DNA of 64,000 nucleotides from Populus alba (Eukaryota > Streptophyta > Magnoliopsida > Malpighiales > Salicaceae), in contig NC_133284.1 in the NCBI RefSeq assembly GCF_005239225.2, positions 50,934,697-50,998,696 of the forward strand, written 5' to 3'. The first letter of the stretch is position 1, and each line of letters starts with the position of its first letter. Position numbers and translations under genes: made by a program. Shown here piece after piece: positions 47,504 through 57,319 of this stretch. A model generated the notes under the pieces. That model worked only from the letters and a program-made list of their open reading frames with translations. It had not been told where the DNA came from and did no database searches.

Positions 47504-49084
47504 GAGGGTCACTGTCACCTGCAACAAGAACAAAAACGCACAGCAAGCAGTCGGTTTTAATTAATTTTTAGATCTGTTTTCCTCTGCTTTCCATCGTTAT
47601 CTACTTCACATTCTTCTTGCTCCGGTCTGTTCTTGGGGCTTCGCCGTCTTCGCCTCTGCTTCGGGTAGTTCGGCGGCGGCTGGTGGAGATCTGGATCGGG
47701 CTGTGATGGCTGCGGGTCGTCGCTGCTGGTTGAAGAAGGTGAGCAGCTATGGCGGATGAGGAAGGGATGGCGATCGGTGACGGCGGCTGCGGCGAGAGGA
47801 GAAGCTCCCTCCTATCCGGCGTGCGGTTGAGAGCTTGCAGTAAGGGAGAGAGTGTCCGGTTGCTTAGAAAACTCAAACCGGGGATGGGTTCTCCGTTGTT
47901 GGCTGAAAATGAGAGGAAATGGGAGAAGACCAGTGTGGGTTGAAGGGGAAATGAAGGCTGATCTGCTCGGGTTAGATGGAGGCCGGTTCAGGAGCTGCGA
48001 AGAGCAAAGGGAGCAGCTGAGAGGGAGGATCTGTGGAGGGGCAGGAGCCGGCTGAGATTGAGCTGGTCGGGGTTATGTGGGAGGGAGACGGCTGCTGGCT
48101 TTCGGTTTCAAAAGGGAGAAGGAGATGGTTGGACCGGCTGGGTTCAAATGTAGGGGCTCCGATGAAGAAGAGATGGGGGCGGCGGTTTTCAGAGAAGATG
48201 CAAGGAAAAGGGAGGCAGTGTGTGGGGGAGAAGTGAGGCTTGTGTTTTGTTTCGGTTTTGACCGGGGAAGGGAAAAGTCAAGGGGGAACTGCAGTGAGAA
48301 GGGGGCTGTTCGGTTTTGGTTTGGGTGTGTGTGGTTCAGTTTCAGCCAAGGGGCCGGAACAAACTTTGGCTGGCTAGGAGAAGAAGATGGGGGGAAACGG
48401 TGTGGAGCTGGTAGTGAAAAGGAGTTCCAGTCGGGGGAGAAGGAGAAAATCCCAAAGGGGCTGGGGACCGTGGGTCTCTGCCCACTGCTCTTGGGATCCG
48501 GCCAAAATGGCTCCAATCTTCCTCTCTTTTGCAAAGCTGGGGATGAGAAGAAATAAGAGCTTTCATCGTGAGGAGGGCCTCCATTGTCGGCTGAAAACAA
48601 GGAAAAGAAGACATGGGTGGGGGGCTAAGTCCCTGATTTTCAGCTGAAAAAATGGTCTTGGGCCAGGGGGAGCGGCTGGTTTCGGGTGAAGAAAAAAAAG
48701 CTCTTAGGTTGCCTCTCCCTTCAATATTCAAAATTCTCTATACATAGGCAAAAATACTGTTTCGGCCTCAAAATTGTTCCTTTAACTTTTTTTTGTAAAT
48801 TTTAATTTTTTTTTATTTGTTTTTTTTAAAAACGAGCAAATATCAACGTTGATTCAATGAGGAAAATAAATGATTTTAAAAATAACACGTGAAAAGTTGA
48901 ACGCGTTCAAAAGACCCTTAAAAAAAAAAAATTTAATTCTTTTTTTTTAGACGACGTTGAAAATGCTAAAATGACACGAATATATTTAAAAACATATTTT
49001 TTTGAATTTTCATTTTTTTTCTTTATTTTTAAAATATTTTTAAAAATATATCAAAAATATGGGTCAAAAAAATGAGTAACAACA
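47504..49084 (-). repeat. Right (5') LTR of element B, truncated
   Basis: Positions 47504-48234 repeat 42112-42840 almost exactly. 48235-49084 adds the leader and U3 side that the left copy lacks, including a degraded TATA region (48736-48750) and the TGTTGTTAC start. The 3' end of the LTR and the primer site are missing on the inner side. Confidence 0.8.
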
Positions 49085-49410
49085 TTTTGTATGTTTTCTT
49101 GGTATCAAACACTTTGGCTCTCTCCACTTGTATACTTGTCATTACATCTCTCACTTAGAGGTTCCCTTTCCATCTTGAAATATGGGCTGCTACAGCTTCA
49201 ATGATGATAACCTATGCATCTGCGGTTTTTGCTGTTACTCCTAATGAATCTGTGCGTTTTCGGTATCTTTTGATTGCAGCTTCAGTGCCTTTCGTGATGA
49301 GGTGTTTTGGTTATTTCTTCAAGAAGTACTGTATGAGTGAGAATGAGAGTCAAATAGGAGGTCAGGAAGAAGTAGAAAAAAGGGATGGGCAAGCAGGTCA
49401 ACAAGTGTAG
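49085..49410 (+). pseudogene. PGG-domain membrane protein, 3' half of the disrupted gene
   Basis: The same reading as 41225-41452 resumes: YVFLVSNTLALSTCILVITS, then LT-stop-RFPFHLEIWAATASMM, then ITYASAVFAVTPNESVRFRY and further membrane helices, ending GQAGQQV and TAG at 49408-49410. These are the second to fourth PGG membrane segments. A TAG at 49156-49158 interrupts the frame where a Lys or Arg codon is expected before the RFPFH motif, so the gene is dead independently of the retroelement. Confidence 0.88.
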
Positions 49411-51240
49411 ATTTTCTATATTTTCTAATTCCTTTGTAAATCCTTCAGTTGTAGCAGCCTTGCTCTCATTGTCATCTCTTGTAGACTTGTAGTCTTTTAT
49501 TAAGTGATAACTAGCCAGGTATTATCCCGTGTTGCTCTGATTAAATAAAGATTTTTCTGTTTCTTTTTTATATTTTAATTACTAGTAGGTGTCATAATCT
49601 AATTTTTCATATTTTTTTTATATTTCTCATTTTTTCTATCAAGATAGACATATCGGGTTTCATGAAATACTCCACTCACAAATATTTTTACAGGAAGAAA
49701 TTCAGATAAATATCTTTTAGATATAAGTCAAATAAATCTAATTCTAAAATTAATTTGGAGTAATGAATATTGGTTGAGGTTATTTTGGTTTTGGTATTTG
49801 TGGCCCAAATTACCTAATGAACCATTTTATAAGCACATTTTAATATGCAGGGGTGTGGGTGCTTGTTTTTACTCAACTTTTATTTTATTTTATGATGTAA
49901 TAATTAAATGCTTTAAAAACAAATTAGAAATCAAATAAAAAAAATGGTTATGTAGGTTATATTTGGTTAGTATTCAAGGGACAAGAAATACAAATATATT
50001 TGATTAAAAAAATATAAATAAAAAAATAAAAAATAAATATATCTTTGTGATAATTTAGGAATAAATTTTAGTACTTTTAAGATAACAATCACATAAAAAA
50101 ATCTTTTTTATATTCAGAATCTTTGATTTTCTTATTCTGAAATGATAATGATAAATTTCAATACCATCACCTCCTCATATAAACGAACAATTAGTTATTG
50201 GAAGAAGAAGACTAAATTACTCATTATTTCCATCAAGATTCATAAATCAAGGACATTATTTGAAATTACAATAAAAAAAAGACATTATTTGGAATTACAA
50301 TAAAAAAGTACATTATTTGGACTTACTCGTCAAAATCTCTCCTTTATATCTTAACCGAACCTCATTAAACAACTATGCTCAAGAAAATGCAACTGTCTTT
50401 GTCATTGCCATTGCTACAGATAGAGGACGACCATTGATTACATTATTTGTAGTATTGAAGAGCATTGGTTAATTTGTGGACTTGAAGTTAGGGTATCTGT
50501 GGCAACATTTATGAAAAGTAAATTTTGACTTCAAGTCATAATTTAAAGCAACTTTCGATTATTAACTGTGTAATAACAAACTTTTGATTTAAGTCCAAAT
50601 TTTGATTGTATATGGTTAAGTTTTGCAAATTAATTTAAGTTGTTTTTTTTTTTTTACTTTTTACTCAAGAAAAAATTATATCATAAGTTAAATTTTAAAA
50701 TTTTATTTTTTTATTAAAGTAAAGTTTTGACTCAATTTTATAACAAATCTTGATTTAAGTCAAAATTTAAATTATATTTGGTACAAGTTTTTGACTAGAA
50801 TTAACTTTTGATTTAAATCAAAACTTATGACAAAATCAAGTCAAAATTTTGGGATTGAGAATGGAGTTATAGAAGTTTTTAGGGTTTAATAATGAATTAC
50901 ATTTTCATAAATATCAGAGCAAAATTAAAGATTTTTAGAAGAAAGATTCGAAGATTGAGCTTTTGAAGATCGAGCCCTAATTGAGCACAATAACAAGCTC
51001 ATCATGTGATTGTAAGAGGTCAATTGAATGGACAAGTAGACACCAAGCGATTAATAATTGGACTTAAATTTTATTTCTAATTCCATTGTAAATCCTCCAG
51101 TTGTAGCAGCCTTGCTCTTATTGTCATCTCTTGTAGACTTGTAGTCTTTTATTAAGTGATAACTAGCCAGGTATTATCCGTGTTGCTGTGATTAAATAAA
51201 GATTTTTCTGTTTCTTTTTTATATTTTAATTATTAGTAGG
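49411..51240 (+). repeat. Post-gene flank and tandem duplication copy 1
   Basis: 49411-49590 is the likely 3' UTR of the PGG gene (TTGTAGCAGCCTTGCTC, GATTAAATAAAGA). It is repeated at about 51076-51240. 49640-50870 matches 8815-9600 in patches. 49895-51060 is the first copy of a tandem duplication whose second copy is 51863-57360 with insertions removed. It holds the empty sites for element E (GGACT at 50319-50323) and for hAT 2 (GATTGTAAG at about 51007-51015). No gene seen. Confidence 0.75.
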
Positions 51241-51862
51241 TGTTATAACCCAATTTTAGACCCTTTTATTTTAATTATTAATTATTATTATTATTATTAC
51301 TACTATTATTTTATTTACTGAAAAATGAAAAAAAATGAAAAAATAATGATAAAAAAACAAATAAAATGAAGAATAAATTAAATTTGGGTTAAGGGCAAAA
51401 TGATTGAAGTTTTAGGGTTTAATTAAACTTTGGATTAGTTTTAGTATCCAAATCAAGAGCTTAATTGAAAAATTGATAAGTTTTGAGACTTAATTGGACT
51501 TGTATTTGGTTTAATTAATGAACTCAAGGGCTTAATTCAACAATTATCAAAGTATAGGGCTGATTCTGGTTAAATTTACAAGAAATTAAAATTCAAGGAT
51601 CAGTTTGTAAATGGTGCTAAAATACAGGGTTCCAATAACAATTTACCAAGGGGCTTGATTACAAAACTTCCAATACTTCAAGGACCAAAAATGCAAATGG
51701 CCATGCTGTTCATCTCCTCCATCCTGATTCAACAGAAACGGCAGAGAACGTGGTAACGTCTTTCGCCCACGATGTGCCATTAATAGATACTATCCCAGCG
51801 GCTGCACGATCACTCTAGGAGGTGCAAGGGCGTTCCCTTGCCTATAAATATCGAGCACAACA
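51241..51862 (+). repeat. LTR remnant related to E (plus orientation)
   Basis: Starts TGTTATAACCCAATTTTAGACC, which resembles the start of LTR E (TGTCATAACTCAATTTTTGATC on the minus strand). It has AT-rich U3-like repeats (GCTTAATT phrases), a TATA box at 51843-51850, and ends ACAACA at 51862. Flanks GTAGG and GATGT do not match, so this is a truncated LTR at a duplication breakpoint and not a clean solo insertion. A short similar stub is at 49590-49620. Confidence 0.6.
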
Positions 51863-52261
51863 GATGTAATAATCAAATGCTTTAAAAACAAATTAGGAAT
51901 CAAATGAAAAAAAATGGTTATGTAGGTTATATTTGGTTAGTATTCAAGGGACGAGAAATACAAATATATTTGATTAAAAAATATAAATAAAAAAATAAAA
52001 AAACGAATATATCTTTGTGATAATTTAGGAATAAATTTTAGTACTTTTAAGATAACAATCACATAAAAAACATCTTTTTTATATTCAGAATCTTTGATTT
52101 TCTTATTCTGAAATGATAATGATAAATTTCAATACCATCACCTCCTCGTATAAACGAACAATTACTTATTGGAAGAAGAAGACTAAATTACTCATTATTT
52201 CAAGATTCATAAATCAAGGAGATTATTTGGAATTACAATAAAAAAGGACATTATTTGGACA
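51863..52261. repeat. Tandem duplication copy 2, part 1
   Basis: Matches 49895-50323 closely (GATGTAATAATCAAATGCTTT ... CATTATTTGGAC). Interrupted by LTR E at 52262. Confidence 0.8.
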
Positions 52262-52559
52262 TGTTACACCCGACATCGCGGCGGCCCTAAAAATGATACT
52301 CTTGAATTATGGAAAAAGAATAGATTTCTGGCATCTTGTTTTTTTAGGGGAAAATGTCTTATTTGAGGAGTCGTCACTTAGTATTATGGTCACTAGGAAC
52401 CCTAACTGGTCAACAGAGATTCTATGGTAAGGGACTGATTACGTAAAAAGGAAGATATTATCACCCCTTAAACGTTCTGCCTTAGGCAGACTGCATTGTT
52501 GATTTTGTCTTAAATTGCTAAACATTTATTCGTTTATGCCATGATGATTTGTTTATAAT

Positions 52560-52810
52560 ATTCCTGACTCTGACGCCAGTGAATATTCGATCTCGAATAA
52601 TCCCAACTCTAGCGTCGGTAAAAATTCCAACACGAATAATTCCAACTCTGGCGTCTGTAAAAATGCCACCACGAATAATTCCAACTCTGGTGTTGGTAAA
52701 AATTTGTAGCTACAAAAAGTTCCAACCCCGAATAATCCCAACTCTGACGTTGATAAAAATTCAACCAAGAATAATTCCAACTCTGGCGTTGGTAAAAATT
52801 CATAGCTACA
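52560..52810. repeat. Short tandem array in LTR E
   Basis: Six or seven units of about 35-45 bases: CGAATAATTCCAACTCTGG, CGTTGGTAAAAATT, with two CATAGCTACAAAAA-type insertions. The long frames across it on both strands are periodic by-products. Confidence 0.75.
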
Positions 52811-53786
52811 AAAAAAATCAGTATATTTTCTTTTTAATTCATGATCCTGATATCATTGAAGAAGTTGATAAAAATACATTTTTTCTAAGACATGCAAAAT
52901 TTTTTATTTCTACACTTTCTATTTTTTATTTTTATTTTTATATTTTTATATTTTTTTGGGGCTGGGGGCTGGGCCCGGCTGATTCGGTTGGGTCACTATT
53001 CTAAACCAGTGACCCGGCTGGGTGGCCCCAATGAATTACAATTCACTTTTTACAGTAGCAAGTGAATTATAATTCACTGCTACTACTGTAGCAGTGAATT
53101 AAAATGCATAGGAGAGAAGAGAAGACTTACCAGTGATCTGCTACTCCTGAAGACGTTGCTCCTGAAGGTGAAGACAAAGTTGAGGGCGGTCAGTGCTATT
53201 CCTCTTTTCTGTTCCCCTTGCTGTGTTCTGTTCTCTCTGCGCTTGCTCCCTTGTTCTCCTTCGTGTCCGTCTGTTCGGAGTGGGGAGAAGGTGGTGCCAC
53301 CGGAGAGGAGGCTAACACTGGTCTGGACAATGACGAAGATATATGAAGGTGTGGTGGCTGGCCAAAACTTCTCCTCCACCTTTGTTTCATTCCTCTGTGT
53401 TCGTCTGTATTTGTTTTTGTTGCTGCTCTGTTCGTGTTCTCTGTTTTTCTTCGTTCCTTTTCTCCCCTGCTTCTCTCGTTCGTCTATCAATCTCTGCGTC
53501 TTCCCTAGTCAAGTCGATGGGGTTCTTCTCCTGTCTTGGTTCCTAGAGGCTTAAGAGTTGCGGAAGATGGTGAAGAGATGGTTGAAACTGCTTCCGTGTC
53601 TCTTTTTTTCTTTTCCCCGACCCCCTTGTTCGTTCGTCTCCTCTGTCTCTTTTGAAGAAACCAGAGGCCACCAACGTGCGCTCCCTTTTCTTTTCCTCTT
53701 CCTCCCCCCTCTCAGTTCTGTCTCTTCCCCCTGCCGTGCATGGCTTTTTTTCTTCTCCTCTCCTCCAGCCCTTTTGTTCTCTCTGG

Positions 53787-53793
53787 CTTTATA
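53787..53793 (-). promoter_or_regulatory. TATA box of LTR E
   Basis: Minus-strand GGCTATAAAGCCAG lies upstream of a purine-rich transcribed segment, the position expected of the LTR promoter. Confidence 0.55.
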
Positions 53794-54048
53794 GCCACAG
53801 AATGCCACCGTTACCAGGTAATAAATTGGCTGTTATTGCAGGAGTAATGGCGATGCATCCGTTTTTGTTCGGGCAAGTGAAGGAGAATATGAACAGTGTT
53901 GATGGACATGGCTAATTGCAATTTGATCCTTGACATTTTGAATTTTAGCAATCCAGTCCTTGGGTAAATTGTAATTGAACCCCTGCATCTCAGCGCAATT
54001 TACACATTGGTCCATGAGTTTTAAAATCTTGCAAATTGTACCCCAATT

Positions 54049-54927
54049 TAGGGCTGAGCATTTTCGGTTCGGTCCGGTTTTGGACCAAAATAAACAACCA
54101 AACCGATTTTATTTTTTTTTAGTTTTGGAACCGAACCGAACTGAAAACCGGTTCAAACCGATTAATTTTGGTTCGGTTCGGTTTTTTCCCCTTCCAAACC
54201 GGTTCAAACCGAAACAGTGCCAAAAATTCTTGTTGTTCATTTGTCCAAGGAAAACTTCGAGCCTGGCTCTAGTTCCTGGCTGGCGGCTTGCAATGATATC
54301 TGGCGAGCACTTGAGGAATACAACTTCTTTGAAGTAGTATACAACGAACCTTCAATGGAATTTTACAGGGAAATTATATCGGTGCTAGAGGAATTGTTCA
54401 ATCTCCTTGATGAAACAAAAATCAGAAATACACATCCTAAGATCTGCCACGGTTACATGGGGAAAATCTCTGGCTTCCCTGAGGGCTTGGGGATCGAGTA
54501 TGCAACAAAGAAAGATGAATGTCAAAAATTTACAAGCTTTATGTGGCCTGATGGAAATGAAAGATTCTGGTAAAAGTGAGAGACAAAGAAGGGAGAGGGT
54601 GGGGGCGGGGGGAGAAAGGGAGAGGGTGAAAGTGAGAGACAGAGAAGGTAGAGGGTTGGGGCGGGGGAGATAGAGAAGGGGGGGGCTAGGGTTAGTAAAT
54701 GTTTATATTTATACTTGTTTTTTTTTTTAAGGGTTGGTTGACTGAACCGGTTCGGTTCCGTTCAATCGGTTTCAGATTTTAGAAACCGAAACGGAACCGA
54801 ACCGGAATTTTTTTTTGTGATTTTTTAATTGGTTAATTCGGTTTTTTTTTTCGGTTCGGTTTTTTTAGTTATTTTTTTTCCGGTTTTCTCGGTTTAATCG
54901 GTTTATCGGTTTTTTTGCTCACCCCTA
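54049..54927. mobile_element. Non-autonomous hAT element 3 with a captured gene fragment (Pack-hAT)
   Basis: Terminal repeats TAGGGCTGAGCA and TGCTCACCCCTA (complement TAGGGGTGAGCA), with perfect 8-base target duplications CCCCAATT at 54041-54048 and 54928-54935. The TAGGGNTGAGCA terminus and 8-bp duplication fit the hAT superfamily. Subterminal regions are dense in CGGTTCGGTT or AACCGAACCG motifs. The 879-base body carries no transposase but a dioxygenase fragment. It is nested in LTR E, so it inserted after E. Confidence 0.88.
54217..54573 (+). pseudogene. Captured N-terminal fragment of an AOP-like 2-oxoglutarate-dependent dioxygenase
   Basis: 119 codons resemble the DIOX_N half of AOP-type Fe(II)/2-oxoglutarate oxygenases: ILVVHLSKENFEPGSSSWL, IWRALEEYNFFEVVYNEPSM, VLEELFNLLDETKIRNTHP, HGYMGKISGFPEGLGIEYA, FTSFMWPDGNERFW, then TAA. 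The catalytic HxD...H core and the 2OG-binding Arg of the C-terminal half are absent, so it cannot be an active enzyme. It lies wholly inside hAT 3 and is open on the plus strand from an ATG that is probably fortuitous. Family assignment is from motif memory. Confidence 0.75.
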
Positions 54928-55291
54928 CCCCAATTAACCCCAAACTTTGGTATTTCTTCAATTAAGTCCTTGATTTCATTAATTAAATTAATTCCAAGCT
55001 CAATTAAGTCCAAAAAGTTATCAATTCTCCAATTAAGCCCTTGCTTTGATTAATTAAATTAATTCCAAGCTCAATTACGTCACAAAACTTATCAATTCTT
55101 CACTTAAATCCTTGATTTAATTAATTAAATTAATTCCAAAGTTTAATTAAACCTCAAAACTTTCAATCATGTTGTCTTTAATCCAAATTTTAATTCATTC
55201 TTCATTTATTTTATTTTTACTTGTTTTTCATCATTTTTTTTATCATTTATTCAGTAATTAAAATAAAAAGATCAAAAATTGAGTTATGACA

Positions 55292-55990
55292 GTACTTACT
55301 CGTCAAAATCTCTCCTTTCTATCTTAACCGAACCTCATTAAACAACTATGCCCAAGAAAATGCAACTGTCTTTGTCATTGCCATTGCTACAGCTAGAGCA
55401 CGACCATTGATTACATTATCTGTTGTATTGAAGAGCATTGGTTAATTTGTGGACTTGAAGTTAGGGTATCTGTGGCATCATTCATGAAAAGTAACTTTTG
55501 ACTTCAAGTCATAATTTAAAGTAACTTTCGATTATTAACTGTGTAATAACAAACTTTTGATTTAAGCCCAAATTTTGATTGTATATGGTTCAGTTTTGCA
55601 AATTAATTTAACTTGTTTTTTTTTTTTTTTACTTTTTACTCAAGAAACAATTATATCATAAGTTAAAATTTTAAAATTTTATTTTTTTATTAAAGTAAAG
55701 TTTTGACTCAATTTTATAACAAATCTTAATTTAAATCAAAATTTAAATTATATTTGGTACGAGTTTTGACTAGAATTAACTTTTGATTTAAATCAAAACT
55801 TATGACAAAATCAAGTCAAAATTTTGGGATTGAGAATGGAGTTACAGAAATTTTTTAGGTTTTAATAATGAATTACATTTTCATAAATATCAGAGCAAAA
55901 TTAAAGATTTTAGAAGAAGATTCGAAGATTGAGCTTTTGAAGATCAAGCTTTAATTGAGCACAATAACAAGCGCATCATGTGGTTGTAAG
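55292..55990. repeat. Tandem duplication copy 2, part 2
   Basis: Resumes the match to copy 1 (50319-51015: ACTTACTCGTCAAAATCTC ... GGTTGTAAG). Interrupted by hAT 2. Confidence 0.8.
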
Positions 55991-57311
55991 CATAGTTATT
56001 AAACCCGGCCCGGCCCGGCGGGTCGACCCGGTGGCTGGACCGGTTCGGGTTTAATAAAAGACCGGCTGTGGCAACAGCCCGGCCAAACCCGGGCTACCCG
56101 GCGGGTCGACCTGGGCAGACCCGGACGAGACCCGGGTTTTTTTATTTTTTTTAAATGTGGGATAAAAAAAATTTTGGTTTAAATATTTCAACTTAAAATG
56201 ATAACATAGTATCTTTTCAATTTGAGGTTTGAAGCCCTTTCATATATATACTCTATGTTCACATGAAAAAAATTATATTTTTTCAATGTGGGATTTGAAA
56301 CCCATTAGTATATATACTCTATGTTCCCAAGGAAAAAATCATGTTTTTTCAATGTGGGATAAAAAACCTTTTGGTTTAAATACTTCAACTTAAAGGGATA
56401 ACATAATATCTTTTCAATGTGGGATTTGAAGCCCTTTCATATATATACTCTATGTTCCCATGAAAAAAGTTATGTTTTTTCAATGTGGGATTTGAAACCT
56501 ATTAGTATATATACTCTATGTTCCCAAGGAAAAAATCATGTTTTTTCAATATAGGATAAAAAACCTTTTGGTTTAAATACTTCAACTTAAAATGATAACA
56601 TAGTATCTTTTCAATGTGGGATTTGAAGCCCTTTCATATATATACTCTATGTTCCCATGAAAAAAGTTATGCTTTTTCAATGTGGGATTTGAAACCCATT
56701 AGTGGATTTGAAGCCCTTTCATATATATACTCTATGTTCCCATGAAAAAAGTTATGTTTTTTCAATGTGGGATTTGAAACTCATTAGTATATATACTCTA
56801 TGTTCCCAAGGAAAAAATCATGTTTTTTCAATGTGGGATAAAAAACCTTTTGGTTTAAATACTTCAACTTAAAAGGATAACATAATATCTTTTCAATGTG
56901 TGATTTTGAAGCCATTTCATAAATATACTCTATGTTCTCATGAAAAAATTTATGTTTTTTAATGTATGATTTGAAACCCATTAGTATAATACTTTATGTT
57001 CCCAAAGAAAAAAGTTATGTTTTTTTTAATGTGGGATAAAAAACTTTTTTAATTTAAATACTTCAAGTTAAAAGCTTAACATAATATCTTTTTAATGTGG
57101 GATAAAAAACTTTTTAAAATATTATTTTAAACTTCATTATTTATAATATGTATAATCTATATTTACATGAATTTTTTCATATGAAATATTAATTTTTTTT
57201 TAATTATTACGGGTTAATCCGGGTCAACCCGGGTTGACCCGAGTTGACCCATGAAACTCGAGACCTGGCCCCTTGGCCGGGTCAACCCCCGGTCCGGGTT
57301 TAATAACTATG
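55991..57311. mobile_element. Non-autonomous hAT-like element 2 (CCCGG-ended)
   Basis: Ends CATAGTTATTAAACCCGG and CCGGGTTTAATAACTATG are perfect inverted repeats over at least 18 bases. Target duplications GTTGTAAG at 55983-55990 and 57312-57319 are perfect. The single site is preserved in copy 1 at about 51007. The body (1,321 bases) is non-coding: CCGGG-rich subterminal blocks around four to five internal tandem units of about 205 bases (TATATACTCTATGTTCCC, TTTTTTCAATGTGGGAT, GGTTTAAATACTTCAACTTAA). Same family as 9807-10644. Confidence 0.9.
56160..57115. repeat. Internal tandem repeats of hAT 2
   Basis: Units of about 205 bases, each built from three related blocks of about 65-70 bases containing TTTTTTCAATGTGGGAT followed by TTGAAGCCC, TTGAAACCC or AAAAAACC. 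The smaller relative at 9807 has fewer units. Confidence 0.8.
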
Positions 57312-57319
57312 GTTGTAAG

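Larger units (their letters stand above)
41453..49084 (-). mobile_element. Non-coding LTR retroelement B inserted in the PGG gene
   Basis: The same family as element A, reversed. It begins TGTCGCACCCC at 41453 (complement of the LTR 3' end) and ends ...AACAACA at 49084 (complement of TGTTGTTAC). The internal part (42841-47503) is non-coding and matches A in reverse order. Neither LTR is complete: the left LTR lacks its U3 side, and the right LTR lacks its 3' end. They overlap in a near-identical 0.73-kb piece. Flanking 5-mers CTTTC (41448-41452) and TTTTG (49085-49089) are only a poor target-site duplication. The host reading frame continues on both sides, so the insertion itself is certain. 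Confidence 0.88.
52262..55291 (-). mobile_element. Solo LTR E (about 3.0 kb, reversed)
   Basis: Bounded by TGTTACACC at 52262 and GTTATGACA at 55291, i.e. TG...CA ends. Flanks GGACA (52257-52261) and GTACT (55292-55296) each differ by one base from GGACT in the intact paralogue at 50319-50323, so this is a single insertion with a 5-bp target duplication. There is no internal domain, as expected after LTR-LTR recombination. Minus-strand TATAAAG is at 53787-53793. Inside are a six-unit array at 52560-52810 (ATAATTCCAACTCTGGCGT type) and the nested hAT 3. LTR D at the window end is a relative (shared AACCAGTGACCCGGCTG and GTGAATTATAATTCACT). Confidence 0.85.

Noticed and set aside
48073..48600. 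Opposite-strand open frames of 175 and 159 codons in the LTR of B
   Set aside because: GC-rich low-complexity LTR sequence open on several frames at once, with no recognisable family.
41448..49089. A perfect 5-bp target duplication for element B
   Set aside because: CTTTC and TTTTG match at only three of five positions. The insertion is supported by the split PGG frame, not by a clean duplication.
53083..53808. Several open frames in LTR E (Lys/Arg/Glu-rich or Phe/Ser-rich)
   Set aside because: Complementary frames of a purine-pyrimidine-biased leader. Both strands are open, no domain.
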